Assembly: GCF_900128965.1 (NCBI RefSeq)
Contig: NZ_FQUL01000002.1
Location: 62,001-126,000 of the forward strand
Direction of reading: 5' to 3'
DNA length: 64,000 nt
From: Ferrithrix thermotolerans DSM 19514
GTDB lineage: Bacteria; Actinomycetota; Acidimicrobiia; Acidimicrobiales; Acidimicrobiaceae
In this document: positions 8,920 to 17,006 of the stretch, in pieces
Layout of the letters: each line of letters begins with the position of its first letter
Position numbering within the stretch: position 1 is the stretch's first letter
The notes under the pieces: generated by a model
The model's input: only the letters and a program-made list of their open reading frames with translations
What the model was told of the DNA's origin: nothing
The model's database searches: none
Program-made: the position numbers and the translations under genes

Positions 8920-9753
8920 TCAGAGTGTGACCTTGAAGGTAGCGTCCACCTTGCGCTCCAATGGGCTACAGGGCAAGGCAGCTACTGTCTTTGAAGCTGT
9001 TACAGCAACCAAGCTATGGTGGCTGTAAGCGCTTGAGGCTTCGACCTTCGCTATCGAAGAGGTAATCAAAATCGGAGCCAGAACCACCAGCGCCATGGCC
9101 ACCCGATACCTCCACCTCGTTATTGGGGACTCTGACACCACTCTTACAATTTCTTTCGTTACAGCCTTCGATTGAGATTGGCTCATCGATCTAACCAGTA
9201 AATCAGAGCCGATATAACTCATAGATAGTGCAACTGTCTCGACGAGGAGGTTCAAAGATAGGAACTCCCCAGATACATAAGTCGCAACTAACAGTATTGC
9301 GATAAGCGCAAGCCCTAGCCTGAGAATGGATCTAGCAAGCACAGCGAAGCGCTGCACATAAAAGCCGAACCAAAATAAAGACGCTAACACCAAAAGCGCT
9401 ACCAGAGCTGCACCAAGCAGCGAGGCTCCGTTCTTCACTGACCCGAGGGTAGTCTTGACCACGTAGATATCTAGAAGAGTTGAGACGACACCGAACATCA
9501 TCGCTGTCCATCTGAAACTCTTCCTCTCCACCGCGTAAAGTACAGATCTAAGCGGAGCGGATGACTCGACTACCAGGCCTCGCTTTCTGAGCTGCATCAT
9601 ACCCACTTGCGCCTCAAGTGACGTGAAGACGTACTCTCGGCAAACTGGACACACCGAAAGATGGCGATCAAAGTCACTCCAAGGCATAGAGTCTTCAGCG
9701 TCCAAGAACGCATCGAAACTTTCACAAAAGCTTTCGCAACTAGTTGTTCTCAC
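8920..9753 (-). CDS. Membrane anti-sigma factor with zinc-finger (ZAS) N-terminus
   Basis: 277 residues. The N-terminus holds the anti-sigma zinc motif H31-x3-C35-x2-C38 ('HLSVCPVC'), typical of ZAS-domain proteins that sequester ECF sigma factors. Several hydrophobic helices follow between about 85 and 235, then a short outer tail. The gene is divergent from an ECF sigma gene, with only 57 bases between the two starts. Anti-sigma genes usually lie downstream of and co-directional with their sigma gene, so the divergent arrangement is less usual. Pairing is inferred from adjacency. The signal could be redox, metal or envelope stress; the neighbouring copper/oxidase genes are plausible targets. 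Confidence 0.75.
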   Translation of the reverse strand: MRTTSCESFCESFDAFLDAEDSMPWSDFDRHLSVCPVCREYVFTSLEAQVGMMQLRKRGLVVESSAPLRSVLYAVERKSFRWTAMMFGVVSTLLDIYVVKTTLGSVKNGASLLGAALVALLVLASLFWFGFYVQRFAVLARSILRLGLALIAILLVATYVSGEFLSLNLLVETVALSMSYIGSDLLVRSMSQSQSKAVTKEIVRVVSESPITRWRYRVAMALVVLAPILITSSIAKVEASSAYSHHSLVAVTASKTVAALPCSPLERKVDATFKVTL

Positions 9754-9810
9754 CGATATGGCATTCGCTGGAAGTACTCAAAAAGTTGGAAGCAATTTAG
9801 ACTTGAGGAT

Positions 9811-10383
9811 ATGGCAGCTGGAGGTTTCCGGGATAATCACGACGACAGCCTGAGGGAGCTTCTAGTGGATGCCTCCAAAGGCGACGTCCTTGCGTTTGAA
9901 GAGTTCGTGCGAAATACCAGGGCAATGGTATTCTCCTACGTTTTAGGAATGGTTCCAAGAGACATGGTCGAGGACGTGGTACAAGATATCTACCTTAGGC
10001 TGTGGAGAGCTAAAGGCTCATACAACTCTGACTTTGATGCAAAGGCCTTCCTTTTCACGTTAGCCTACAGAAGTTGCACCGACGCACTGAGGTCCCACTC
10101 AAAACAACTTCGCAACATTGCCGCCGTCGCAACTGAAGCCCAAGGTACAGGAGAGATCTTCCCAATCTCGCAGTCTGATCTTGCCATTGATCTTACCGTC
10201 CTTAGTAAAGAACAAAAAGAGGTGTTGTTACTAGTTGGCGGAGAGGGCTTTTCTTACGCTGAAGCTGCAGAGATACTAGGCATCAAGGTCCAAACTGTAA
10301 AGTCTCGTCTGCACGAGGCACGCCGTCTACTGCAAAGATCAAAGGAAAACTCCAGGGACTCTTCACGGGAAAATCTTGCCTAA
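9811..10383 (+). CDS. ECF-family RNA polymerase sigma factor
   Basis: 190 residues from the ATG at 9811. A longer frame reaching back to 9661 would overlap the divergent anti-sigma gene. Region 2 covers about 12-85, including 'MVEDVVQDIYLRLWR' and 'LAYRSCTDALR'. Region 4 covers about 130-180, with the helix-turn-helix 'FSYAEAAEILGIKVQTVKSRLHEARRLL'. Sigma region 3 is absent, as expected for the ECF group. The GAGG upstream is very close to the ATG, so the initiation site is not certain. The facing anti-sigma gene is its probable partner. A perfect hairpin overlaps the stop codon (10381-10396). Confidence 0.85.
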   Translation: MAAGGFRDNHDDSLRELLVDASKGDVLAFEEFVRNTRAMVFSYVLGMVPRDMVEDVVQDIYLRLWRAKGSYNSDFDAKAFLFTLAYRSCTDALRSHSKQLRNIAAVATEAQGTGEIFPISQSDLAIDLTVLSKEQKEVLLLVGGEGFSYAEAAEILGIKVQTVKSRLHEARRLLQRSKENSRDSSRENLA

Positions 10384-10396
10384 AGCTGTCGCTTTA
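10381..10396. terminator. Hairpin between convergent sigma and ANTAR genes
   Basis: TAAAGC-TGTC-GCTTTA forms a perfect 6-base stem with a 4-base loop, beginning in the sigma gene stop codon. It lies between two convergent genes, where a bidirectional terminator is expected. No U-tract follows, so the terminator call is inference. Confidence 0.4.
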
Positions 10397-10400
10397 CCCT

Positions 10401-11015
10401 TTAGCGGTCGGCCGTTTCGCTCGGCACCAACTCTCCGTCAATAACTGCGTTCGCCACCTCTCTCATAGATAACCTGCGATCCATAGCGGTCTTTTGAATA
10501 AACCTAAAGGCCTGTGGCTCGGTCAGCGCGTAAGCCTCCATTAGCTTGCCCTTAGCACGGTCAAGCGCCTTGCGAGTTTCAACCGCAAACTCTAGGGCCG
10601 TCTTTTCGTCACGTACAAGGTCGAGCTCTTCCTCCAAGGCTATAGCTTCGTTGTAACGCGCAATGGCAAGCTCGATAGAGGGAACTAGCTCCGATGCTTG
10701 AAATGGTTTCACAAGATACGCCATAACACCAGCTTCTCTAGCAGCCTCCACCAACGAACGTTGAGAGAATGCAGTAAGAATCAAGGTGGCACAGATCTTC
10801 TCCTTACGTAAGATCTTCGCCACTTCGATCCCGTCCATACCTGGCATCTTCACATCTAGGACTGCTATATCAGGTTTTTGCTCCATGGCAAACTTTAGCG
10901 CCTCATCCCCTGCACCAAAGTCACCGACAACGTCGTAACCCTCTACCCTTAGCATCTCTTTGAGGTCCAGACGAACAATGGCTTCATCTTCTGCCAACAA
11001 AACCCTGACTGGCAT
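10401..11015 (-). CDS. pdtaR: ANTAR-domain response regulator (PdtaR type)
   Basis: Two-component response regulator that acts on RNA rather than DNA. Residues 1-120 are a receiver domain with the acidic pocket (E9, D10), phosphoacceptor D54 in 'VLDVKMPG' and K103 in 'YLVKP'. A coiled linker follows, then a C-terminal ANTAR domain (about 135-195, 'KLMEAYALTEPQAFRFIQKTAMDRRLSMREVA'). ANTAR proteins bind paired hexaloop hairpins in mRNA leaders and cause antitermination. At 204 residues it matches mycobacterial PdtaR (Rv1626). The ATG has AAGGGAG eight bases upstream. The partner kinase (PdtaS) is not in this window. Confidence 0.88.
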   Translation of the reverse strand: MPVRVLLAEDEAIVRLDLKEMLRVEGYDVVGDFGAGDEALKFAMEQKPDIAVLDVKMPGMDGIEVAKILRKEKICATLILTAFSQRSLVEAAREAGVMAYLVKPFQASELVPSIELAIARYNEAIALEEELDLVRDEKTALEFAVETRKALDRAKGKLMEAYALTEPQAFRFIQKTAMDRRLSMREVANAVIDGELVPSETADR

Positions 11016-11120
11016 TTACCACACTCCCTTAGAGACTCTCAACTACCACACATCAGCTCCCCCGACCCATTGCTCTAGTATCTTTGAGTAAAGAGACTTG
11101 GCACAACAAAAGGAGTACGT

Positions 11121-11789
11121 ATGATCGTAGTGGGACTTCCGCTATGGGTGGCTCAAACCAACTGCTGGATAATCTCGCAAGACGGTAGCGAATGCGTGCT
11201 AATCGACGTACCTCCAGACCCTAACACCATCGTGGATGAGCTGCGACAGCGAAACATGAAGGCTGTTGCAGTCATAGCCACCCATGGACACGTAGATCAC
11301 ATCGGTGGGATCTCCTCAACGGTGGCTGAAGAAGGACACCACACCCCAGTACACATTCATCCCAACGATAGACACATGCTTATGGACCCACTGGTCAATA
11401 GCTCGATGCTCTCGGAACACCTTTTAGCTTCCGGTGTGGCACTTACTCCTCCGGAAAACATCGTCGGAGTCACAGATGGAGATCACATAAAGGGTGCAGG
11501 CATGGACTTTGAAGTTTTGCACACACCTGGCCACACCCAGGGGTCCATATGTCTGAAGGTCACAAACGAAGATAATGAGACTCTTTTATTTAGCGGCGAT
11601 CATCTCTTTAGGAACTCAATCGGGCGCACAGATCTACCAGGTGGATCGTTAGAGCAGCTTATGGTGTCGATGAAAGAAAAGATACTGCCACTTCCCGACG
11701 ACATAACTGTTTTGCCTGGTCACGGCCCTACTACGACTATAGGTCGAGAGAGAACACACAACCCCTTTATTTTACAGATAGACCGCTAG
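11121..11789 (+). CDS. MBL-fold metallo-hydrolase (glyoxalase II-like)
   Basis: 222 residues with a complete metallo-beta-lactamase metal site: 'THGHVDHIGG' (H55, H57, D59, H60), H138 in 'HTPGHTQGS', D160 in 'LFSGDHLF' and H201 in 'LPGHGP'. This set binds two metals and is typical of glyoxalase II-like thioesterases/hydrolases. The protein is shorter than canonical glyoxalase II and lacks its C-terminal helical domain, so the substrate is open. An AAAAGGAG lies five bases before the ATG. It is transcribed divergently from the ANTAR regulator, with about 105 bases between. Confidence 0.85.
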   Translation: MIVVGLPLWVAQTNCWIISQDGSECVLIDVPPDPNTIVDELRQRNMKAVAVIATHGHVDHIGGISSTVAEEGHHTPVHIHPNDRHMLMDPLVNSSMLSEHLLASGVALTPPENIVGVTDGDHIKGAGMDFEVLHTPGHTQGSICLKVTNEDNETLLFSGDHLFRNSIGRTDLPGGSLEQLMVSMKEKILPLPDDITVLPGHGPTTTIGRERTHNPFILQIDR

Positions 11790-11838
11790 CACGAGCTCAA
11801 CATACGTCGCTCACACAAAGGTCGTAGTAACGAGGGGT

Positions 11839-12093
11839 CTAGCTACCTTCAATCTCTGAAGAGATCCGTTGACGAAGATAAGTATATCCCTTGAAGTTAT
11901 CTTCGACGTCTCTATGCACTCCAGTTAGCCACGTATCAAAGTCTTCCCTTGGCTCCAGATCTTTGATAACCTTCTGGCGCTTGATGCGCTCCTCTTGAGC
12001 ACGAACCTCGCTCTCAAAGTACCGATCATACGCTATAGTCAGCAAAATCAAGACTACGCACGCTATCACCAAAGCGATCATCCCCACCCCCAA
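11839..12093 (-). CDS. Small single-pass membrane protein
   Basis: About 80-84 residues: one hydrophobic helix at the N-terminus ('MIALVIACVVLILLTIAY') followed by a highly charged, probably cytoplasmic segment rich in Glu, Arg and Lys with heptad character. There is no recognised domain. The start is uncertain: TTG 12093, GTG 12087 and ATG 12081 are all in frame within four codons, behind G-rich sequence. It is convergent with the MBL hydrolase gene. Its function is unknown. Confidence 0.55.
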   Translation of the reverse strand: MGVGMIALVIACVVLILLTIAYDRYFESEVRAQEERIKRQKVIKDLEPREDFDTWLTGVHRDVEDNFKGYTYLRQRISSEIEGS

Positions 12094-12206
12094 GCTGAGA
12101 CCTAAAGCTAGTGCTGTCCTCCTAGCAAGCTATAGATCTTCGCCGTCTATGACCCAATAATGAAATGTTACATAACGCCTACTACAAAAATTGGGGTAAA
12201 AGTATC

Positions 12207-12221
12207 TATTACGTAGTAATA
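12207..12221. promoter_or_regulatory. Palindromic operator-like site upstream of lysozyme-like gene
   Basis: TATTAC-GTA-GTAATA is a perfect inverted repeat with 6-base arms and a 3-base centre, about 80 bases before the ATG at 12301. Size and position fit a dimeric repressor or activator site. No regulator is assigned. Confidence 0.3.
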
Positions 12222-12300
12222 CCGCCCTAGGTTATTTACAGGACTCAAGCAAGCAGCTTGGATCGGTCTGCGAGATTGAGCGGTTAGGGAGCACGTTATC

Positions 12301-13647
12301 ATGGGTAGCTGGAAGAAGATTGTGTCTGTACGCTTCGTGTTTGCGCTTGCTATGGTCGTAACTTTATGGACTTCCCTCACCAAAGCAGCCTCTTATCAAC
12401 TGCGAGATCAAAGCCTTGTACAAAGTTCAAATCCCCTTAGCGTGGGGGGCTATACAGAAGTTGCCTCTGACGGGGGTATATTCAACTTTGGAACGTCCCG
12501 GTTTTATGGTTCTATGGGTGGTCAACCCCTAAATCAGCCGATAGTAGGGATGGCCTCAGACCCACAGACCGGGGGATATTGGCTTGTGGCCGCAGATGGC
12601 GGAGTTTTTTCCTTCAACGCTCCGTTTTTTGGATCCATGGGTGGACATCCACTAAACAAACCGATCGTTGGAATGGCTTCAACTCCTGATGGACGTGGAT
12701 ATTGGCTTGTGGCCGCAGATGGCGGAATCTTCACCTTTGGAGATGCGGCTTTTTATGGTTCTATGGGTGGTCAACCCCTAAATCAGCCGATAGTAGGGAT
12801 GGCCTCAGACCCACAGACCGGGGGATATTGGCTTGTGGCCGCAGATGGCGGAGTTTTTTCCTTCAACGCTCCGTTTTTTGGATCCATGGGTGGACATCCA
12901 CTAAACAAACCGATCGTTGGAATGGCTGCGGTGCCACCAACTTCAACGCTTCTAAGTCCGGGGGCTCAGGGTTTCGACTTGTCCAACTTCCAATGTCAAG
13001 ACTATCAGGGAGCAACCGGTGGAGTGTTTTACATTGATGAGGTTTCCGGAGGGCCATTCTTCAATAACACCTGCCTCACCCAGGAGGCTAGCTACTTCGG
13101 TTCTGCGTCGGCTCAGGGGTATATCTTTATGGGCAATACAGTACCGCCTCCACCAAATGCACCGCCTCCACCACCTTGCCCAGCACAACTAGCACCTACC
13201 CAATGCCCTTACTATCAGGTGGGCTACCAAGAAGCGATGAGCTCTTACACCTATGCAACCCAGACATCTCAGGTATTCCCCACCATTTGGTGGCTCGACG
13301 TCGAGGGCAACGACTGTGCAGCTTTTACAAACGGTCAGTGGTCCGTCGAAGGCGGCGGACAAGGAGCATGCTCCCCAAATCCGACGTACAATACAGCCGC
13401 AAATGCAGCGACGATTCAAGGAGCGGTCGACTTTCTTGAAAGCGTAAAAGGACTGACCGTAGGTATCTACTCCACATCTACCTACTGGTCAAGTATCACC
13501 GGCGACCTGATTCTCCCCATAGGTACCCCGCTTTGGGAACCAGTTATCGGGGGTAGTTGCAGTAACGCACTGGCCTTTGGCGGCGGATCAATATCTATAG
13601 TCCAGTATCAGATAACAGGAACATACGACCAAGACGTAGCCTGCTAG
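12301..13647 (+). CDS. Secreted repeat protein with GH25-like lysozyme domain
   Basis: 448 residues. A signal peptide ends near 'SLTKA-ASYQ' (about 29/30). Residues 51-212 hold four repeats of about 41 residues with the pattern 'YWLVAADGGxFxF...GSMGGxPLNxPIVGMA', a repeat type seen on many secreted Acidimicrobiia proteins. From about 222 a TIM-barrel-like domain begins with 'GFDLSNFQ' (D226) and includes 'IWWLDVEGND' (D333, E335), 'VGIYSTSTYW' and 'ISIVQYQ'. These fit the DxE chemistry of family 25 muramidases or the related DUF1906 fold. A Pro-rich insert (about 281-293) interrupts the domain. It probably acts on peptidoglycan or binds the cell surface. AGGGAG lies nine bases before the ATG. 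The repeats include an exact DNA duplication (see repeat entries). Confidence 0.72.
   Translation: MGSWKKIVSVRFVFALAMVVTLWTSLTKAASYQLRDQSLVQSSNPLSVGGYTEVASDGGIFNFGTSRFYGSMGGQPLNQPIVGMASDPQTGGYWLVAADGGVFSFNAPFFGSMGGHPLNKPIVGMASTPDGRGYWLVAADGGIFTFGDAAFYGSMGGQPLNQPIVGMASDPQTGGYWLVAADGGVFSFNAPFFGSMGGHPLNKPIVGMAAVPPTSTLLSPGAQGFDLSNFQCQDYQGATGGVFYIDEVSGGPFFNNTCLTQEASYFGSASAQGYIFMGNTVPPPPNAPPPPPCPAQLAPTQCPYYQVGYQEAMSSYTYATQTSQVFPTIWWLDVEGNDCAAFTNGQWSVEGGGQGACSPNPTYNTAANAATIQGAVDFLESVKGLTVGIYSTSTYWSSITGDLILPIGTPLWEPVIGGSCSNALAFGGGSISIVQYQITGTYDQDVAC
12502..12678 (+). repeat. 177-base perfect direct repeat, copy 1
   Basis: This 177-base stretch inside the lysozyme-like gene is identical, base for base, to 12751-12927. 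The offset is 249 bases (83 codons), so the frame is kept. It encodes the second half of one 'GSMGG' repeat and most of the next. Confidence 0.95.
12751..12927 (+). repeat. 177-base perfect direct repeat, copy 2
   Basis: Second identical copy of 12502-12678. The 72 bases between the copies are also related to repeat-unit sequence. Silent positions are identical too, which points to recent duplication or gene conversion. Confidence 0.95.
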
Positions 13648-13751
13648 ATACCCTCACACAGGTCCGGCCCCTTTCGAGAACTCAATATTGTCACGTCTTT
13701 GCAGAACCCTTAGGCACTGCCCTCGCCGTCACTGGCTAAATGCGTCGTAAT

Positions 13752-14426
13752 TTATTCAACCAAAAGGCGCTTCTTGGCAACTTGGGCTTGAAACACTGCT
13801 CGGCCAATTCGACGCTCTGCTTCTGGCTTTAGCCGACTGAAATGCAGTCCCACCACACCGGTGCGAACTGAAGCTACAGACGCCTCTACTTCAAGAACAC
13901 CATCTGGAAGATGGAGAGACACATGGACTAAGGTTCCTTCTACAAACTCATCTGTTCCCTGGGTCAGAACTCCAATACCTGAATTAGAGATATCTTTGGT
14001 TAGAAGGACTCTAGAGATCTTCCGGTCACCCTCTACCGCCTCAACGGTAACGGAGTACTCCACCGGAACACGTACATAGGCTCTGCGATTTAATACGCTC
14101 CACTCAGAAAGTATCTGAAGGTTGAACCCAAACTCCCCAAGGTCAACGGCTGGCTTAACCAGAACCCGACATTCATAGCTCTCCGAAAACAGTGAGTAGA
14201 TTAGACGGGCCTCTTTGGAGACTATCTGTTTTCTTGGAACATCGCGCAACAGTGCAAAGATGGAGGTGTTGGTACGGTAAAGAACTTCGCCAACCACGAT
14301 AAGGTCGGCCTGGCTCCCAGACAGATCAATGACGCCTTGTTCCGATGATTTAGTCGAACCCACCGAAGGTTCCCTTACGACATATAAGGAGATACGAGAA
14401 CCCTCGTCTATCTCAACTTCCTCCAT
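13752..14426 (-). CDS. PilZ-domain (c-di-GMP-binding) protein
   Basis: 224 residues from the ATG at 14426, which has GGAGG eight bases upstream; a GTG five codons earlier lacks an SD. The C-terminal half is a PilZ domain with the RxxxR-type loop 'NRRAYVRVPV' and the 'DISNSGIG' (DxSxxG) motif that together bind cyclic di-GMP. The N-terminal half resembles the YcgR-type flagellar-brake-like barrel. It may regulate motility, secretion or polysaccharide production in response to c-di-GMP. A diguanylate cyclase lies elsewhere in the window (45420-46445). It ends convergently with the lysozyme-like gene. Confidence 0.82.
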   Translation of the reverse strand: MEEVEIDEGSRISLYVVREPSVGSTKSSEQGVIDLSGSQADLIVVGEVLYRTNTSIFALLRDVPRKQIVSKEARLIYSLFSESYECRVLVKPAVDLGEFGFNLQILSEWSVLNRRAYVRVPVEYSVTVEAVEGDRKISRVLLTKDISNSGIGVLTQGTDEFVEGTLVHVSLHLPDGVLEVEASVASVRTGVVGLHFSRLKPEAERRIGRAVFQAQVAKKRLLVE

Positions 14427-14571
14427 CGCCCACACCTCCACATCAAGCGCACGATCGAACCATCAAGATTAGCGTCGTCAAACCAAGGACAACCTCTTTG
14501 GCAACCATCTGCTCGGATATATCGGTAGGAGCTGAGTTGACTTTAGACGGAGTAGACATGATCGAGGTTAG

Positions 14572-14654
14572 TACCCGGGGCGGGACTCGAACCCGCATGC
14601 CCTTTCGAGCAAAGGCTTTTGAGGCCTCCGTGTCTACCATTCCACCACCCGGGC
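14572..14654 (-). tRNA. tRNA-Leu (anticodon CAA)
   Basis: Read on the minus strand, the acceptor stem GCCCGGG pairs with CCCGGGT (one G-U). The anticodon stem GAGGC/GCCTT closes the loop CTCAAAA with anticodon CAA, decoding UUG. There is a long variable arm of class II type. The T arm carries GGTTCGAGTCC. The discriminator base is A and no CCA is encoded. Total length is 83 bases. Confidence 0.93.
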
Positions 14655-14869
14655 AGGACAACACGATAAAGCATAACATAGGAGAGAGCAGTCGATGTCC
14701 GTCGAGGATAAGAACCAATCTAAATCTCAAAAAGATTGCAAATGGTTGTAACCAACAGAAACCGACTGCGGTCTAACCAATGTAAGTCGTAATAAATTTC
14801 GGTGAAGCAAGTAGATCGTCGGAAACGGTCATGTAAAGTTAGGTGACGGTTCTCGGGGAGGGAGTCAAT

Positions 14870-16066
14870 TTGATCTGTTTTGTATTTCCCGGACAGGGTT
14901 CCCAGCGTGAGAAGATGGGTGAAGCATGGACAGATCATCCGTCATGGGAGCTCGTTGAAGAAGCATCACAGGTAGCAAATCGGGATCTGGGCCACTTATT
15001 GCTGAGCGCTGACTCAGCCGAACTCTCCATGACGCGCAACACCCAGATATCGACGTTCCTTATGTCGATGATTGCACTCGACTCGATAGAGCGGCTCGGT
15101 ATCTCGCCTCAGATCTGCGCCGGACACTCGCTAGGTGAGTACTCCGCCCTAGTGGGAGCAGGAGCCATGACCTTCGATGCAGCAGTGAAGCTCGTAGCAG
15201 AGCGTGGCGAGGCGATGCAGCTTGCTGCAGAAGAGAATCCTGGTGCAATGGCAGCAGTCTTAGGGGCATCAGACGAGTCTGTCCTAAGCCTATGTGATGC
15301 AGCGGGAGAAGGTGTCTTCATTGCAAACTACAACTCCGATGGTCAGACCGTTGTTGCTGGAACCATCGAAGCGATCGATAGGCTCATCGCCCTACACAAG
15401 GACTTCGGTATTAAAAGAGTTATCAAGATTCCAGTCGGCGGTGGATTCCATACACCACTTATCAATTCAGCACAACCCAGATTGAAAAAGGCTCTCGGAG
15501 CCACTCGGTTCTACGATTCCGACATACCCGTCATATCGAACGTAGACGCTCGGGAACACTCAAAGGCGTCTGAGTGGCCAGAGCTACTGCTTGAACAGCT
15601 ATGTTCGCCCGTCCTTTGGAAACAAAGTATGGAGTTGTTGCGGAAGAGCTCGCCAAAGCTAGTAGTTGAAGTCGGTCCTGGTGGCGTGCTTACAGGGCTA
15701 TTCAAACGTTCTATGCCCGAGGTAACAGCTCTGTCGGTATCAAAGCCCGAGGATCTTGAGTTCCTAATTGAACAGGTTGCCGATCAGGGTCCTCTGCACG
15801 AGTGGGCAACTTACCACCACGGTGAACGCTTCTACTCCTCCGAGCGTCTTGTAGTTGCCGATTGCGCAGGAGTATTCTCCCCAGATCCAGAGCTAGTAAA
15901 AACTGGCCAAGGTGCAACGATACTTGTAGGGCAACGAGTTGGCTCGATCGGATCCAGGGACGTAAGATCACCGTTTTCTGGAAAGCTCCAGAGCATGATA
16001 GCGGTGGAGGGAGAGAGAGTCACGACAGGCCAGCCTATAGCGTGGTTACAAAGCGAGGAGATGTAG
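14870..16066 (+). CDS. fabD: Malonyl-CoA:ACP transacylase with C-terminal biotinyl-like domain
   Basis: 398 residues from the TTG at 14870. The TTG has GGGAG(G) just upstream and gives the classic start 'MICFVFPGQGSQ'. The transacylase part (1-300) has catalytic S87 in 'GHSLGE' and H194 in 'GGGFHTPL'. It moves malonyl groups from CoA to ACP for chain elongation. FabD is normally about 310 residues; here residues about 326-398 add a biotinyl/lipoyl-type barrel ('SPFSG...GERVTTGQPIAWL'). The hairpin that should carry EAMKM reads 'GSIGSRD', so there is no lysine to biotinylate. First gene of a fabD-fabH-fabG-acpP-fabF operon; fabH starts five bases after its stop. The transacylase call is firm; the role of the extra domain is unknown. 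Confidence 0.93.
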   Translation: MICFVFPGQGSQREKMGEAWTDHPSWELVEEASQVANRDLGHLLLSADSAELSMTRNTQISTFLMSMIALDSIERLGISPQICAGHSLGEYSALVGAGAMTFDAAVKLVAERGEAMQLAAEENPGAMAAVLGASDESVLSLCDAAGEGVFIANYNSDGQTVVAGTIEAIDRLIALHKDFGIKRVIKIPVGGGFHTPLINSAQPRLKKALGATRFYDSDIPVISNVDAREHSKASEWPELLLEQLCSPVLWKQSMELLRKSSPKLVVEVGPGGVLTGLFKRSMPEVTALSVSKPEDLEFLIEQVADQGPLHEWATYHHGERFYSSERLVVADCAGVFSPDPELVKTGQGATILVGQRVGSIGSRDVRSPFSGKLQSMIAVEGERVTTGQPIAWLQSEEM

Positions 16067-16070
16067 ATAT

Positions 16071-17006
16071 ATGGCCAAGGGGTCCAAGATAATTGGCGTG
16101 GGCAGCGCTCTGCCTACACAGGTCGTTACGAATGCAGACTTTGAGCGAAGGCTGGAAACCTCAGACAGATGGATCACTGAAAGAACAGGCATCCGTGAGC
16201 GCAGGATGGGGGGGACCACCTCCGAACTAGCGGTCGAGGCCGGGATTGAAGCCATTAAGTCCGCTGGTTTAGCCCCATCCGACATCGACTTCCTGATACT
16301 TTCCACCACCACGCCAGATCAAACCGTACCGGCTACATCGGCAGTTGTCTCTGACAAAATAGGTACGGCGGGCGGAGCTATGGACCTAAACGCTGCGTGT
16401 GCAGGCTACGTTTATGCTTTAGTAGTCGCCAACTCCCTCATCGTTACAGGTCAGCATCGAGTGTTGGTAATCGGTTCCGATACGTTATCCAGAATAACGG
16501 ATCAAAACGATCGCTCTACTGCGGTACTATTCGCAGACGGAGCGGGCGCCGTTGTACTTGAGGCGACGGAAACACCATCCCTCCTTGGCTGGGATCTCGG
16601 AATAGACGGCTCTGCCCAACCCATTCTCTACTGTGATCACGGCGGCTACATGAAAATGGAAGGCAGGGAGGTCTTCAAAAGAGCCGTGCGAGCGATGGTC
16701 GACTCTGCTAACAAGGCTATGGAAATGGCCGGAGTCGAGGCACGTGATATATCACTTGTAGTGCCCCATCAAGCCAATATCAGAATTATTGAGGCCGCCA
16801 ACGAGAGACTCGGGATCGATATGGCTAAGACAGCTATAGTTTTGGATAAAACCGGCAACACATCTTCAGGATCGGTTCCGCTAGCTTTACACGATGCGAT
16901 AACAAAGCAGATGATCCAGCCCGGGGAACTGATTCTCTTTAGTGGATTTGGGGCCGGGATGACCTGGGCATCAGCGGTTATGAGATGGGAAGACCAACTT
17001 GTCTGA
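16071..17006 (+). CDS. fabH: 3-oxoacyl-ACP synthase III
   Basis: Starts fatty acid synthesis by condensing an acyl-CoA primer with malonyl-ACP. It is 311 residues, the usual length, with the complete Cys-His-Asn triad: C110 in 'NAACAGYVYAL', H233 in 'PHQANIRI' and N263 in 'GNTSSGS'. The ATG has GAGGAG nine bases upstream, inside the end of fabD. Its 3' end overlaps the fabG start by eight bases, so the two are translationally coupled. The operon context is consistent with the primary housekeeping FAS II enzyme. Confidence 0.96.
   Translation: MAKGSKIIGVGSALPTQVVTNADFERRLETSDRWITERTGIRERRMGGTTSELAVEAGIEAIKSAGLAPSDIDFLILSTTTPDQTVPATSAVVSDKIGTAGGAMDLNAACAGYVYALVVANSLIVTGQHRVLVIGSDTLSRITDQNDRSTAVLFADGAGAVVLEATETPSLLGWDLGIDGSAQPILYCDHGGYMKMEGREVFKRAVRAMVDSANKAMEMAGVEARDISLVVPHQANIRIIEAANERLGIDMAKTAIVLDKTGNTSSGSVPLALHDAITKQMIQPGELILFSGFGAGMTWASAVMRWEDQLV

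Noticed and set aside
9661-9810. Longer N-terminus for the ECF sigma factor
   Set aside because: It would overlap the divergent anti-sigma gene almost completely and adds about 50 residues that do not resemble sigma region 2.
14443-14730. Open frames on both strands across the tRNA
   Set aside because: They lie over the tRNA-Leu gene; their coding appearance is an accident of its sequence.
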